From positions 33,798,229-33,862,228 of the forward strand of contig CM049314.1 of the NCBI GenBank assembly GCA_026874595.1: DNA of 64,000 bases, given 5' to 3'. The notes beneath the pieces were generated by a model that did no database searches, was not told the origin of the DNA, and saw nothing but the letters and a program-made list of their open reading frames with translations. Numbering within the stretch: position 1 is the stretch's first letter; the number at the start of each line of letters is the position of its first letter. The translations under genes were made by a program, and so were the position numbers. Of the stretch, positions 13,290-24,960 are shown piece by piece. This DNA is from Sipunculus nudus (taxonomy: Eukaryota; Annelida; Sipuncula; Golfingiida; Sipunculidae).

Positions 13290-13565
13290 CCAAAAAAGGT
13301 ATGGTTCTCAGGCACTTTTTTTCAGAAGTCAGTGTGGGCGGGCGGTATTTTTATTACTTTTTTGTATATTTCGATAAAAATGTCAGGGAAAAGCATGCAT
13401 GATAATAACATATTATTTTTCTAAACAGGTAAAAGCACTACATAACAAAGGCAAACTTATCAAAATTAAATTAATTTATATTCTTGAAATATGTAAAATC
13501 AAAATAAAAATGTTTGATGCAGGGGGGTTAAATTGACGCGGGCGGTGGCTGAAAACCATACCTTA
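13290..13565. mobile_element. MITE copy 1, ends AAGGTATGGTTCTCAGGCA
   Basis: Starts AAAGGTATGGTTCTCAGGCAC and ends GGCGGTGGCTGAAAACCATACCTT, an imperfect terminal inverted repeat. The interior is AT-rich with AAAAATGTCAG and AGTAAAAGCACT-like text. A second copy lies at 19488-19806. Noncoding. Confidence 0.65.
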
Positions 13566-14850
13566 TATTTTTTTTTTGCCCAATCGTTAGCATTTTAGTG
13601 AACTTTCTAAAAACACTAATCACGAGACAGAAAAGGAGCGTTTTAACTCATCATATTGGTAAATCCCTCCGCATGTTGGTTGAATTTCTGACCGCATGAA
13701 TACAGGCATGGCTCGCACGGGTTACCGGACGCAGCCAACTTATACGCGACACAGGACATGCCTCCTTACCATAGAGACGGGGTTTCAGTTTGGGTTGTGA
13801 GTTCTCATGTATTCTTTTGTGTTAATTCATAATTCGTTGCATAATGTAAAGATTATTTACTAAATTGTTTACTAAAATATGAATGCAAAATGAAGGAAGA
13901 CCACTGCGAGGCATCGCTCGATATTGCTTGTATCACGACTCAAGCAGGCTTACCAGCCTACGGCTTGTGTTTTGGCTGAACTCCCATTGGCCGTTGATCT
14001 GTGAATCGGCTTGCTCATGAGGAAATTCCATGGATAGATCTGCGCAGTGTATAGATGCATTGTGTTGAAAGGGCACATTTTCCCGGTCGGGTTTATAATC
14101 GCGTCTTATCTGTGATTTCTCCGACTTGAAAATGACATTGTGTTATAAACAATTGGCGATAGGTTTGTGGAGACCGAGGTTGCGTCACCGTGATCTTACC
14201 AGACTTCCCTGGAGCATTCCCAGTGTTTAACCAGTGCTACCTTTGTTTGGGATTATCTTTGCAATTATCATACGTAAGTTGGACTGTATGCTCCATTAGT
14301 TTTTATCGTATGTATCAACATCTGTATGTTTTTTTTAATTACATGTAGTACTGCAGTACATAGCTTCAGCTGGACGGAAATCCTGGCACCTAGTAAGTTT
14401 ATATCTTTGCACTTCCATGTTAAACGTCAGCTACCTCACTGGTGTAACATACTCTCTGTTGCTTGTTCTGTGTGATTGTAATTGCTGCAAAATAATAACC
14501 GAAACTTATCTCTGCCTAAACACATTCAAACGAATTCAGGTAGGTTACAGGCTTAAAATGTGACATCTTGACATTTCTTAGTTGTGGGGCCATATTATAT
14601 ATAGGCATATCACATATAGACTGCCCAGCACGGCATGAACTCACGTGATATTGAATCTTTTTACCGTTAAACTTAAAAATTTTCCACTGAGAATGGTGTA
14701 GGACTAGTTTTAGGGACCCGTTTGTGGAGTCTGCTTCTGTGCACTCATTGGGGCAGCTAAAGTTAAAGATCGTTTTCCTCGTGAAAATTCTGACTATGTG
14801 ATAAAGTGATATTTCATTAAAAAAAAAAAGAAGCATGCGACTTCATAGTC

Positions 14851-15056
14851 AGGGGCGAATCAAGGATTTAGGGAAAAAAGGGGGGTCCAACCCAGAAGGA
14901 CTAATGAAAAACCAAAAAAGGAGGTCCCCAGGTACAGAAAAGAGGGGGGCCAGGCCGCAAAAGTTTGTCTGAAACCCCTGAAAAAAGGTTGCGACGGATA
15001 AAAAAAAAGGCGGGGGGGTCCGGACCCCGTGGATCCCCCTCTGGATCCACTTATGA
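14851..15056. mobile_element. Short element with CAGGGGCGAATC left end
   Basis: Begins CAGGGGCGAATCAAGGATTT and ends near CCCTCTGGATCCACTTATGA, with G-rich runs inside. CAGGGGCG-type ends are common in short DNA transposons of invertebrates. The right end is degenerate, so the boundary is approximate. Confidence 0.4.
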
Positions 15057-15342
15057 TAATACCATGAATAAGAAATTACCACAAAGTTCAATTGTTTGGG
15101 CGCGGCAGAAATATCGGGAGTTCAGATATGACTGATGTAATCACTCGCAAATCGCATTAGCTTTTTAAAAAAGTTTATATGGGTTATGTTTCTACCTTAA
15201 TAGCATTCATGATACTACAGCAAAGAGATCAAATGTTAAATACATGAAAATTTGTTGATTTTATCGAGTTTATCTGTACAATTATATGCATTCGCTATAA
15301 ACACACTTTCTTCAAGGTAACAAAATTCATCATACTAAACAA

Positions 15343-16632
15343 TTAGTTTTCACATTTTTTATTACTGAAATATTTATTTAGAACCCTTAAGCAGCGCCAC
15401 ACGCGTCCGTAATCGTTGAACCATTCCGTTTGAGTGAGAGTGAGGTCAGGGCATCCTGCGACAGGAGGCAGCACCGGTTGTTCGTAGTTTGCGTGATTTG
15501 CCATAAATACTGAGATCTCCCGGCCACAGTTATGATTGTCGTAAAACATGTAATTAGATGAGGCTGGGGTAGCCGTCGTGAATACTACCTCACCCTGAAA
15601 AGAAAGTAGTTAAAAGTATGTTCCGGTCCTTTCTGTGTGCAGAAAAAAACTGTTGTTTTACTTACGTATGATGACACACCGTAATTATTATTGCAAGTAA
15701 TGTAAAGCTGGAACCGGCAACATAAGGATATATAATAGCACAGACGTATTTGCAAACACAATGTAATAATATATTTTCACTTACATGTTGTTAAGGTCTT
15801 AATATCATGTTTAATATAAGTGTAATCTTGTTTAATGGTTTTGAATAACATAATTTTTTATGAAGACACTTTTTATTTAAACTACTCAAATTATTCCTCT
15901 TACAACGTTCCCGATGGTGTTTCTAGAAACTCTATTTATTAATGAAGAAGACTGACAGTACCGGGGTGTCGGATGTAATGGTACAGCTGGAACTTCTCTT
16001 AACAGTATATAAATGGTGCACGGATAAAATATTAAGATTTTTTAATTCGACTAACACAACAGGGAGCAGAAAACCATGATCACAGTAACCTACAAGGCAA
16101 TTTTTTAATCAGTAGGCCTCTCAGTTTATTTGGACATTCAGGATATTATTTGTGGGAAATAAACTATTCAAATGGTGTTCCCTTAAGGAATGTTAACATG
16201 CTAAGGTATTTGGTAAGTGAAGTGTTAAAAAAAACTTTTAATAACCGTCCCCGGTGTCTGACGTAAGACACAGACATAAACTGAGGGAGGGAAACATGTG
16301 TTTGATACCATTCAGCTTTTCATGGTGATCATCTGCCTAATGTGCAAAATTTATAAGTGGTCTAGGCATATATAACGAGAACCATACCCTTGTCGAGTCA
16401 TTGGCCATAGTCTGTAAGGTGACCCCATATTCCAAGATCCAAGCTTCCCCTGCCGGAAAGAAGTCGCAGAGGCTGTCACCTAACAGGAAGTTGATCTCCT
16501 CAACGACCTGAGCGGCCCTCTGCAGGAAAGAGTTGTAATGTCGCTGACGACAATCATCATCAATTTCCGCTGCTGATGTGAATGCGCCTCCAACTGATAT
16601 ATACTGCACAGGCGGGATGACGTCATCAGGAA
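15343..16632 (-). CDS. Gene B exons 7-8: C-terminal domain (CTD)
   Basis: Exon 7 (16632-16388, 245 nt) encodes VPDDVIPPVQYISV, DDDCRQRHYNSFLQRAAQ, VVEEINFLLGDSLCDFF and GEAWILEYGVTL. Exon 8 (15594-15343, 252 nt) encodes NHNCGREISVFMANH, NYEQPVLPPVAGCPDL and VWRC, then 14 extra residues to the stop. Five cysteines match the other paralogues; a sixth lies in the tail. The tail contains two AATAAA hexamers in the DNA, so it may be former 3' UTR that became coding. Confidence 0.87.
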
Positions 16633-19600
16633 CTGCATATATTAATGAATAAAAATTTAAACGTACGCGTGCGTGTGTGTTTGTGCGGATTACCTTGCAC
16701 CCTTTGCCAATTCAGAATAGTATTTATGAAACAGAATGATGGATTTATGTGCCACTGGTGACAAATTTGAATGACTGGCTATTTTTAAATTGTTGCCCGC
16801 TCTGGAAGCTGGTTATTAAAGCCATATCATCTCTTATGTAACATGATAGTAGTCTAGGTGTTAAACTATATATTTTTTTACTTTTCTTGCCTCTTTGGTC
16901 TACATCTGATCTTTGTGTTAAAGGATTTTATAAATTAGATGCATCCTTTCCGTCCCATAATGATGCAGATTATCTATATTACAAATTGTTGTAGCTCGAG
17001 TAAGGTAATTGTTATAATTAATATGATGTAAGGCTTTCCACAACCCATACCGTGTATGTGTTTAATGGTTTACCTGGGGCTGGAGTGGAAACCACAGTAT
17101 CTGTTGTAATTGGAAAAGTGGTTTCCTCTCCACTTGTCGATTCAATTGAAGCAGCAGTGCTTTGAATAACAGAGAAAGGTTCATCGGTCGTGGGTACTTC
17201 CGAAGCCGGAGGTTCAACAGTCGTCGCCCCTGTCAAACCAGGTGATTCATCAGTGGTCGCACCTGTGGCAGCAGGCAGTTCTGTTGTTCGAGTTTCAGTG
17301 GTAGTTATCTCTACCACTGTTGTGGTGACAGCGCCATAAGTTGTTGCTGGAAATGATGTCTCGGGCATTGTAGGAGTTTCAGTTTGTGTGACACTTACTG
17401 CCTCAGTAGCTTCCTGAGTAGCTGCTGGGGTTGATTTATCCGGAGTTGCAGTTGTTGGGTTTGACGTCGAAACTGCCAAATAAAAAAAAATGTTCCAGTT
17501 GTGATCTTTTGCACTGTTCAAGCAAGGGCAATAACTCATACAAAACCAGATATCCTTCAATTGAAAGTTTTTCCAAGATCACTTTTGGAAATGTGTGGCC
17601 CTTACTTTTGCTTTAATAATATCACTTATCCTATAAAATCCATGATTATATTATTTTCCAGTTTTCTTAATCTGAGTTCCAGAGTAGACGTGGGTGATTT
17701 GGTAGAACATCGAGCATTTAACCATTTCACCCTTTTGTTTCCACTCCCTCACGAAGCAACCCCTGCATAATTAAACCGTTAATTTAGTTTTACCAGCAAG
17801 GGATTATAATATAACACAAGAGTATACATGACACAGGTCGTGTTCGAATGTAAACATTTCACCATGATCTTTATTGCTTATTCTGGTTAATTCAATTCTA
17901 TGATTTTTTGGCAGCTTCAAAACCTAAGGAGTGACATTTGCTAAAAAAAACATAAGCAAAAGTGAAATCGGATCAGAATTAAGCTCAAAGTGATATCAGG
18001 GTAAAGTTTTACATTTTCAATCAAACTTTGTACTACAGGATAAATCGATTAAATATAAAATATAAAACATTACCCACCAACAAGATAATTTAAAAACACG
18101 AAATTCAAAAATGAATTTTTTTACATTTATATATAAATCTTACCTGCGACACCCGCGGGGAAGCCATAAGAATGGCTTGTGGAGCCCCCGTGACCGTACA
18201 CAAACACTGCCATGTTGACTCTGGGATCCACGTGATGCACGGAATGCTGGGAATGAATCACCTGTATATATGTGGCGCTGTATGGACTTCCTGTTACAGT
18301 AGCCCACTGCGTCCCGAGACTTGCTCCGTTCAGTCGCACTCCTTCCACGTGATCTGTCGGTGCAATAATACTGACGTAATTGTTAAACTCGCCAGATACG
18401 CCTCGCCTCGGTGTCATCCAGGAAAATCTGCTCGCGTACCGTTCAACAGGTGTCACCACTAAACTAAATGGATTTGTTTTAAGCCCGTCTAGATCTCCCG
18501 CAACATTATACAGCACGACCAGGCAACCGATGGAACACGTGACAAAGACCGGCTCATCTGTTTTGTCATTGTGAATTTCCCAGAATTCCCTGGTATTCAG
18601 GTTTCTGAATCCATGACCAGTAATATATACTTCAGTTTTTCCTATTGCCACCACTCGGAGCTGGTACCCAACAAATGGTGATCGGCCCCCTATCGGCGGA
18701 ACTACGAATTCTGTACCGAAATCTGCTACAGGCGGTACGTTGGTGATCATGTGACCACAGGTGCCGACACCTACCGGAACGTGACCGCATTCATGGCCGG
18801 AAAACACCGACACTGGTTTATCAGACTCTACGGTTGTCCCCGTAAGGTCCATATCGTGAGAGAATAGACTGAACGTGTACAGCGGTTGCAGGGTGTGTAC
18901 GACAGTTTCTGAGGTTGGTAACGTCACTAAAACTGTCGTCGATGGTTCATTTGCCGCTATGAAAAATTGTGACAAACCAGCTGTTTGCGCAGGCGCATAA
19001 GATGCCAGAACAAAATTAGTACTCTGTGGCCGGAGTGGCGCCACAAGAAATCCGTCGGCGGCTTGACTGGCGAGGTTTAAGCCATAAACAGTTATATCGA
19101 CGTCGGCTTCTATCTGGACTCCTTTATTTTCTTCGACTTCGCGGGTCGCACGGACAGCGTGACAGGGGAGGTCTATTGTTATACCAGAGTCCCTGGTTAC
19201 CACGTAAGTATCATAGCTCTGATATGTAGTTACCTTTATAAAAAAAAAAACAAATATGATTAACATTTAGATATTATGGTCCATATAAAGTAATCAAAAA
19301 CATTTTTCAAACGAACGTGGATTATAACAAAAAAACCAAATCAAAGAACTTAACATTAATACAATACTCGAATTATATCCACATACATGTATTAAAATAA
19401 TATTTAATGATTGGGTCTAGACAAACAAACAATTGTTTTCGCTACAGAATGAATATATAACGAAAATACAGTTTTGTTAGGCAAAAAAATAAGGTTTGCT
19501 TCTCAGGCACTTTTTTCAAAAATCAATGCGGGTGGGCGGTTTTTTTATTATATTTTTTTTTTGGTATGTTTCGATGAAAATGTCAACTGAAAAGTGAAAA

Positions 19601-22194
19601 GCATGATGATAACAATTTTTTTGCTAAACAAGTAAAAGCACTTTATAACAAAGGAAACTTTATTAAAACTGCATAATTACATCTTCTTGAAAGAAACATC
19701 CGAGCGACTGGAGAAAACATGGGTAAATTTCTATTGAAAATCAAAATAAATTTTTTTGATGCGGGGGTTTAAAATTGAAGCGGGCGGTGCCTAAGAACCA
19801 GGCCTTTTCTTTTTTTGTTGGGCCTTAAAGTCATGAGAGTACGCTTGTGTGTATGAGTAGGTGTGTTTGTGTGTGCTTAATATTCGATGCTTTTAACAGG
19901 GGATCGATTCGGTGGTTTTCAGTGACTTACAATAATATTAGCCGAGGGCTCGGCCGTTATAACGTACAGGTCACAGACTCCAGATATATCCCCGCCGGAC
20001 ACATACGGAAACGTCACGACAAACTGACGACCTTGCGTCCAGGCAGTATCGACTGAAATTTTACTGTTTATTTTAATTTTTTGTAAATCATGTATTCACT
20101 ACAAAACACTGTTAACAACAAGTATAAGCATTATAAAAATAATTAAATAAATCAAATTTTGTAAGGGTATAATCATTTTTGATGCTGAATAATGTGCAGG
20201 TAATACATATACAAATAAAACTGTATTATGAGACCATCTATGGGACTGGCCAAAAGTGGTCTTAATTCACAGGTGGTCTTATTAGCCAGGTCAATTATAA
20301 CCAATGTTGGTACGTTCGGTTCATCAAAGGGTGGTCTTAGCAGACAGGTTCTACTGTATTTATATAATATGCATAATGCATGATGAAAAAAAAGAAAGGA
20401 AATGATTGAATGAAAAGAGTTAACTTACCAAAGTTAGTCGTGATCAGGCATGCTGAAATATTACATGTCAACAGTTAATTATATAAAAATTGGCAGCTAA
20501 AATAACTTAAGGTCTACAATGGTTCAAGCATGGACTTTTGAGGTATTATAACACATTCGTTGTTAAATAACGTTTATATAACACTTCAAATACGCCTATT
20601 AGTCCATTTTACACACTAACTCTGGCATATCGGTAATCTTTACTTTTATTTATTTCTGCAGTTCACTGAAACACATTTCAAGAAGACAAAACATGAAGCC
20701 TATTATTTTCTATTATTACGGTCAGGCGAAAAACCTAAAAGTAATTATATACATCTTTTAATTCCATAGGTGTGACACAAGAAGCTTAGTCCTGTATACT
20801 ATTTTGCTGTGTACTCAAAAGAAACACCTGTTTTACTAATGCATCTTATGAACAGAATTTATTTCATTATCACTAAAATATCTGTTTGCATTTTAAAGTT
20901 AAATATTGGACGAATTGTTTTCCGTCACGAGAATTCACCATCCCATGGCAGTTAGCGCAAAAATACTCGATTTCAGTGGTATGCTCTACAAGAAAATACT
21001 CCCCAAGCAAGCAGTGGGTGGATGAAATGGATATGTTGAAGGGATGTTAAACGACCACACCTAAAGGAGTGTCGAACTTGCTCTGCACGCAGGAAATGTA
21101 CATGCATGACTTTTTTTGTACTGCACATTACTTTGTCATTTTTTTAATTTAAAAAGAAGACATGCATGCAAAGAAGGCACACAATAAAGACATCACACTT
21201 ACCGATGTAGATGAAATTATTGCTTACCTGCAAGACCAGTAAATTAGAAAATTAAAAATGAATATACTAGCTACACAGGGTAACTTTACATGAAGCTTCC
21301 AGACAAGGGGTGTGCTGTTAAACTGATCAAGTTATGTATGTTAAGGAATTTATCGATGCTTGTTGCACTTAAGACAACGTATTATATTCCTGCTCTCAGC
21401 TCAATGTGTGGGTCATATTTCATGATAAATTTGATTATGACAAACAGTTCATTTGATGAAGAATCTAGGTTACACATGCTAAAATAAAGGTCACAAATGT
21501 AACAACATTATCAGCAGTATAAATCTTACTTGTTAAATCAAATAGGCAAAATCACACAATGTGATTTCACAACCACAAGTCTGGTATCAATATTAGGTCT
21601 CATGGTGCATAGAATAAGGAAATAACACCAGTAAGGCATTTAACTTCATGTAAGCGTTACGGGCAGTTGCCCTAACATTATACTGAGCTTAAGCGCAGTA
21701 GCAGGCCTAATTTTCATTGTATGATTGTGACGTCATAATCGTTACCACAACGACATGTATACAGATGTCACCCCTCTGATGTTTGGACGTGGGTTGAAGG
21801 GTCCGGGACTCCCAACGTTTGTAATTGTAATGTTTTAAGAACCTAACTCAAATTGCACATTAAAGAAAAAAATTATTTAAAACAAAAAAAACATTGCTCA
21901 TTCGTAGCATAATGAACAGGGGATTTATGCTGATTCCCAATGTTTACATTATAACTGCGGCTAAAAGGTACATACTAGTCAATGTTAAAGCTTAAACTAA
22001 GCTAGAAAGATTAACGATTCTGAGACGTTAAAGCTAAGGGTATCATACTATTCATGTCTTCATATGTAACATATATCTTTCATTGCATACCGACGTATGA
22101 AATGATTCATACATGTATATTCAATTAAACCCTTATTACACCAAAAGATCACTTGGCAAATGGTTCTAATTTATTATATGGGCAAACTTACCAT
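15343..22194 (-). CDS. Gene B: secreted IgGFc-binding-domain / mucin-like protein, complete, 719 aa
   Basis: Eight coding exons on the minus strand: ATG 22194-22192, 21227-21203 (25 nt), 20452-20429 (24 nt), 20052-19931 (122 nt), 19233-18144, 17472-17074, 16632-16388 and 15594-15343. Joined length is 2160 nt, 719 codons plus stop. Residues 1-18 (MVSNNFIYIACLITTNFV) form the signal peptide; ~18-421 one IgGFc-binding N-terminal domain; ~422-554 a short Thr-rich segment; ~555-705 the CTD; and a 14-residue tail beyond the usual C-terminal WxC. All junctions are GT-AG. The start lies about 640 bp beyond the 3' end of gene C on the same strand. A noncoding upstream exon is possible (donor near 22310, acceptor near 22258). 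Confidence 0.88.
15358..15378 (-). terminator. Poly(A) signals inside the end of gene B CDS
   Basis: Two AATAAA hexamers on the minus strand (15378-15373 and 15363-15358) lie just before the TAA at 15345-15343. Cleavage 10-30 nt downstream would leave almost no 3' UTR. No other AATAAA was noticed shortly after the stop. Confidence 0.5.
17074..17472 (-). CDS. Gene B exon 6: Thr-rich mucin-like linker
   Basis: A 399-nt exon (133 codons, phase 1 to 1), rich in Thr, Pro, Ser, Glu and Ala. It lacks the tight tandem repeats of A and C; only loose motifs such as GATTxExP recur. Likely an O-glycosylated spacer. Acceptor TTTATTTGGCAG; donor CCAG/GTAAACC. Confidence 0.85.
18144..19233 (-). CDS. Gene B exon 5: IgGFc-binding N-terminal domain
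   Basis: A 1090-nt exon (phase 0 to 1). Motifs: DLPCHAVRAT, LASQAADGFLVAPL, DLTGTTVESDKPVSVFSGHEC, VPPVADFGTEFVVPPIGGRS, VTCSIGCLVVLYNVAGD, NPFSLVVTPVERYASRFSW, VSIIAPTDHVEGVRLNGA, YSATY, HHVDPRVNMAVFVYGHG and YGFPAG. The Cys pair of the HECGHVPxxxxTC loop is intact. Of the five IgGFc domains in the window it looks the most divergent around residues 60-110, where the FPCGEYRT motif is altered. Confidence 0.9.
19488..19806. mobile_element. MITE copy 2, same family as 13290-13565
   Basis: Same orientation and layout as copy 1: TCTCAGGCACTTTTTTCA at the left, GTAAAAGCACTTTATAACAAAGG inside, and GCGGGCGGTGCCTAAGAACCAGGCC at the right. It lies in intron 4 of gene B. Divergence from copy 1 suggests an old family. 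Confidence 0.65.
19931..20052 (-). CDS. Gene B exon 4: N-terminal hairpin of IgGFc-binding domain
   Basis: A 122-nt exon (phase 1 to 0), one codon longer than its 119-nt counterparts. It encodes GRQFVVTFPYVSGGD, SGVCDLYVITAEPSANII. This copy is closest to the known family opening (G-R-x-F-V-x-x-F-P), so it helps tie the exon to the IgGFc-binding domain. Acceptor AAATTTCAG, donor GTAAGTCA. Confidence 0.85.
20235..20355. repeat. GTGGTCTTA repeat, copy 1 (copy 2 at 22595-22700)
   Basis: The interval has several spaced GGTGGTCTTA motifs together with TTAATTCACA and GTCAATTATAACCAATG. The region 22595-22700 shows the same order (TCTTAGTTCACATGTGGTCTTATA, GTCAGTTATAAGCAATG, GGTTCACTCAGCGGTGATCTTA). 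A small dispersed element, perhaps a mariner/pogo-derived MITE. Confidence 0.45.
20429..22194 (-). CDS. Gene B signal-peptide exons (ATG exon plus two micro-exons)
   Basis: Exon 1 ends at the ATG (22194-22192) before GTAAGTTT. Exon 2 (21227-21203, 25 nt) has the acceptor GGTCTTGCAG and donor GTAAGTGT. Exon 3 (20452-20429, 24 nt) has acceptor TATTTCAG and donor GTAAGTTA. Phases 0, 1, 1 match genes A and C. An earlier ATG in the leader opens only a six-codon reading frame (M-L-R-V-F-Y-stop), so the ATG at the splice junction is preferred. Confidence 0.8.
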
Positions 22195-22801
22195 TGTGGT
22201 CTTGTTAATAGAAAACTCTTAACATAACGGGAAGTCCCACAATCAAGAGTGCTGCAGATAAGAAGTTCGTATGGGCCGTGCAACACTGAACATGGCGCGT
22301 GTCACACTCACCTGTACAAACTCACACGTGCTGTAAGTGTACAACAATTAGCGAGAGCATGCTAGGTAAAGAACACGCAGAGAAAAAAAATAACCTAGTT
22401 ATCTCTCAGTAGGGCCAAGACACATGCCGACATGTTTGTATGTGCCTTTAGTTACAAAAACACGGATTTCTGATTTCTGATTGTCATGTAATGAAGTATG
22501 GTAAAGGAATGATAAAATGGTATACCTGATCTGTAAAATGGGCGGTTATTGACGAATATAGGGTTATCTAATTTATCTAGGTAAAATAAAGTGAAGTGTT
22601 CTTAGTTCACATGTGGTCTTATAAAACCGGTCAGTTATAAGCAATGAGAAAACTGTTGGTTCACTCAGCGGTGATCTTAACAGAGAGATGGTCTTATTAA
22701 ATGTTCCATTAAGTGTTTTTAAACAGGTCCAAGTGTATATATAAAAAAATATAAAAAATATTCAGATATAAAACGTAACTAATAAATTAATGATGACAGC
22801 A

Positions 22802-22807
22802 TTTATT
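22802..22807 (-). terminator. Poly(A) signal of gene C
   Basis: AATAAA on the minus strand, about 24 nt after the TAA stop of gene C. It marks a short 3' UTR ending roughly 600 bp before gene B exon 1. Confidence 0.6.
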
Positions 22808-22830
22808 ATTGTTCTCCACATAACTACAAA

Positions 22831-23173
22831 TTAAAAATAATAACAATTCCATTGTCGGAGAAACGGATTAAACGATCCGGGCCGGGTCAGAACCAGATCT
22901 GGACATCCGTCGACAGGGGGCAGCACTGGCTGCTCGTAATTCTGGTGATCCTCCATGAACAAGGAAACATCCTCGCCGCAGATATGGTTCTCCAGGAAGG
23001 TCGCTGACGTCACTGCCGGTAGATAAACCGTGAACGAGACGTGTCCCTGGAAACAAGTTCATTTTTACATGAGCATCAGACTTGGTTGTGTCTAAAGTGA
23101 CATGAAGAGATTACTATAAAACTGATAATATGGGATTAGCACAGGATCGTTATTGAATTGATTAAATATACTC

Positions 23174-23262
<89 letters not shown>

Positions 23263-23358
23263 CGGCGTTAGCTTCATTCTAACCACATTCACATGATGAT
23301 CGGGTTGCATCCCGTGAAACAGACTGTTGTGAATTTACAGTGTTGTTTTTCTTCAGAG

Positions 23359-23432
<74 letters not shown>

Positions 23433-24960
23433 CTTCTTTCTATTTTATCACTGTCTAGCATTATAGTAACTGACACCGGGTAATTATTGCAGATTCAGTG
23501 ATCATCTAGAGTTGAGTCCCTGAAGCAATACAACTAAATGATTAATAGAGATTGATATATTCCACTTAAATTTTCACGGCAGAGCAATTTAAAACTAAAG
23601 CCTAAAACTAAATGGTTTATATTAATCCGGTCACTGTATTGCGATGTTTTCCGAGGCACAATGATCCATAACCACATAACGGTAGTCAGTAAGAATATCT
23701 CAAACTTTAATTTTATTTCGTGAAAATTAACCCGATTTACGTTATTCCTCGCTTTTCGATCTTCAAACCTAGCATGACCTCCCTTAAAAAAAAAACACGC
23801 CCCTAAGAGGACCAGTATATCCTTATAATTTCTTTTCCGTGTTCATGATACGCCATGGCCGATTTTGTTATACGATTTTGTCGAAAATGGGTTGCCTTGC
23901 AGAAGGATTGCCCATTCGACTATTCTCTCATATGACAGGCTAAAAATTGAGTCCATTTGAACCCGACTTCCCGGGACAAACTAATATCTAAAGAAGAAAA
24001 CTACTCTGGGATAAATTTCGTTCGTATTCGTTCCCCTTTAAACATCAACGTTAGTATCATTTCATTTACTGCGTTTGAGGTAAGATGAGGACGGAACTGA
24101 CTATAAGCTCCGCCTCTTTGACCTAATAATGCTAATGAGCCAGTCAAACACTCCTACACGTAAGGCTTTCCATGTCTTTGGTTGCGAGAACTGTTTATAC
24201 GACTAAGACAATGGTGACGTCACAAAGACATCGCATAGGTCGGTTGCGTATATAAGTCGCATTGACTGACGTCATCAGCTGAATTTGCAGTATCTCTTCT
24301 CCAATTAAGAATGTGCACCGCAATTCATTGTGAAGTATTTTGCTAAACTTTGAATTGTCTCATACAAATTCAGTGCAAGGTAAGACAAAAATGTTCACAG
24401 GGCAGTGGCCAGAATAACTCCGGCAACTTTTGGGCTAGAATTTTTCATACTGTCTCCTTTGTATCAAGTCATCCCGTTAAAACATGCGGACATAGGGTAC
24501 AGGTACACACTACATTGGTTTTGTTTGGAAGAGCCGCCCAAGTTATGCAAATCGTGTGTGTGCTTAACAGTTAATTGACTGTTTACATTGCCAACGGTAA
24601 CTTGATTGGTTACTCGCAACTTCTCTGCTCATGATTATTAATTGAATGAATATGCGACTGATGCCACATTGAATTCATATTTAAGTTAATAAACCAAAAC
24701 TTATGATAAATCCTCTCATACCTCGAATGCGTTAAACATAACGATTGTGACGTCATATTCGAGGACCCAGGCCTCCCCTGGTGACATGGTGCCGCACATA
24801 TCTTCCTGTAGCAGAAACTGGATCTGTTCGACAACCCCTGCCGCACGTTGTAGGAAAGCGTTACGATGCCGGTCTTCACAGTCCCCTGACACCGGCCCGG
24901 TGGCAGTGAAGTAATCATCCACGGAGATTTCTTGTATAGGAGGATCCACATCGTCTGTAC
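22831..24960 (-). CDS. Gene C exons 11-12: C-terminal domain (CTD)
   Basis: Exon 11 (24960-24722, 239 nt, phase 1 to 0) encodes DDVDPPIQEISVDDYF, GDCEDRHRNAFLQRAAG, VVEQIQFLLQEDMCG and GEAWVLEYDVTIV. Exon 12 (23046-22831) encodes GHVSFTVYLPAV, NHICGEDVSLFMEDH, NYEQPVLPPVDGCPDL and RQWNCYYF-stop. Five cysteines in total. No known domain comes to mind. Confidence 0.88.
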
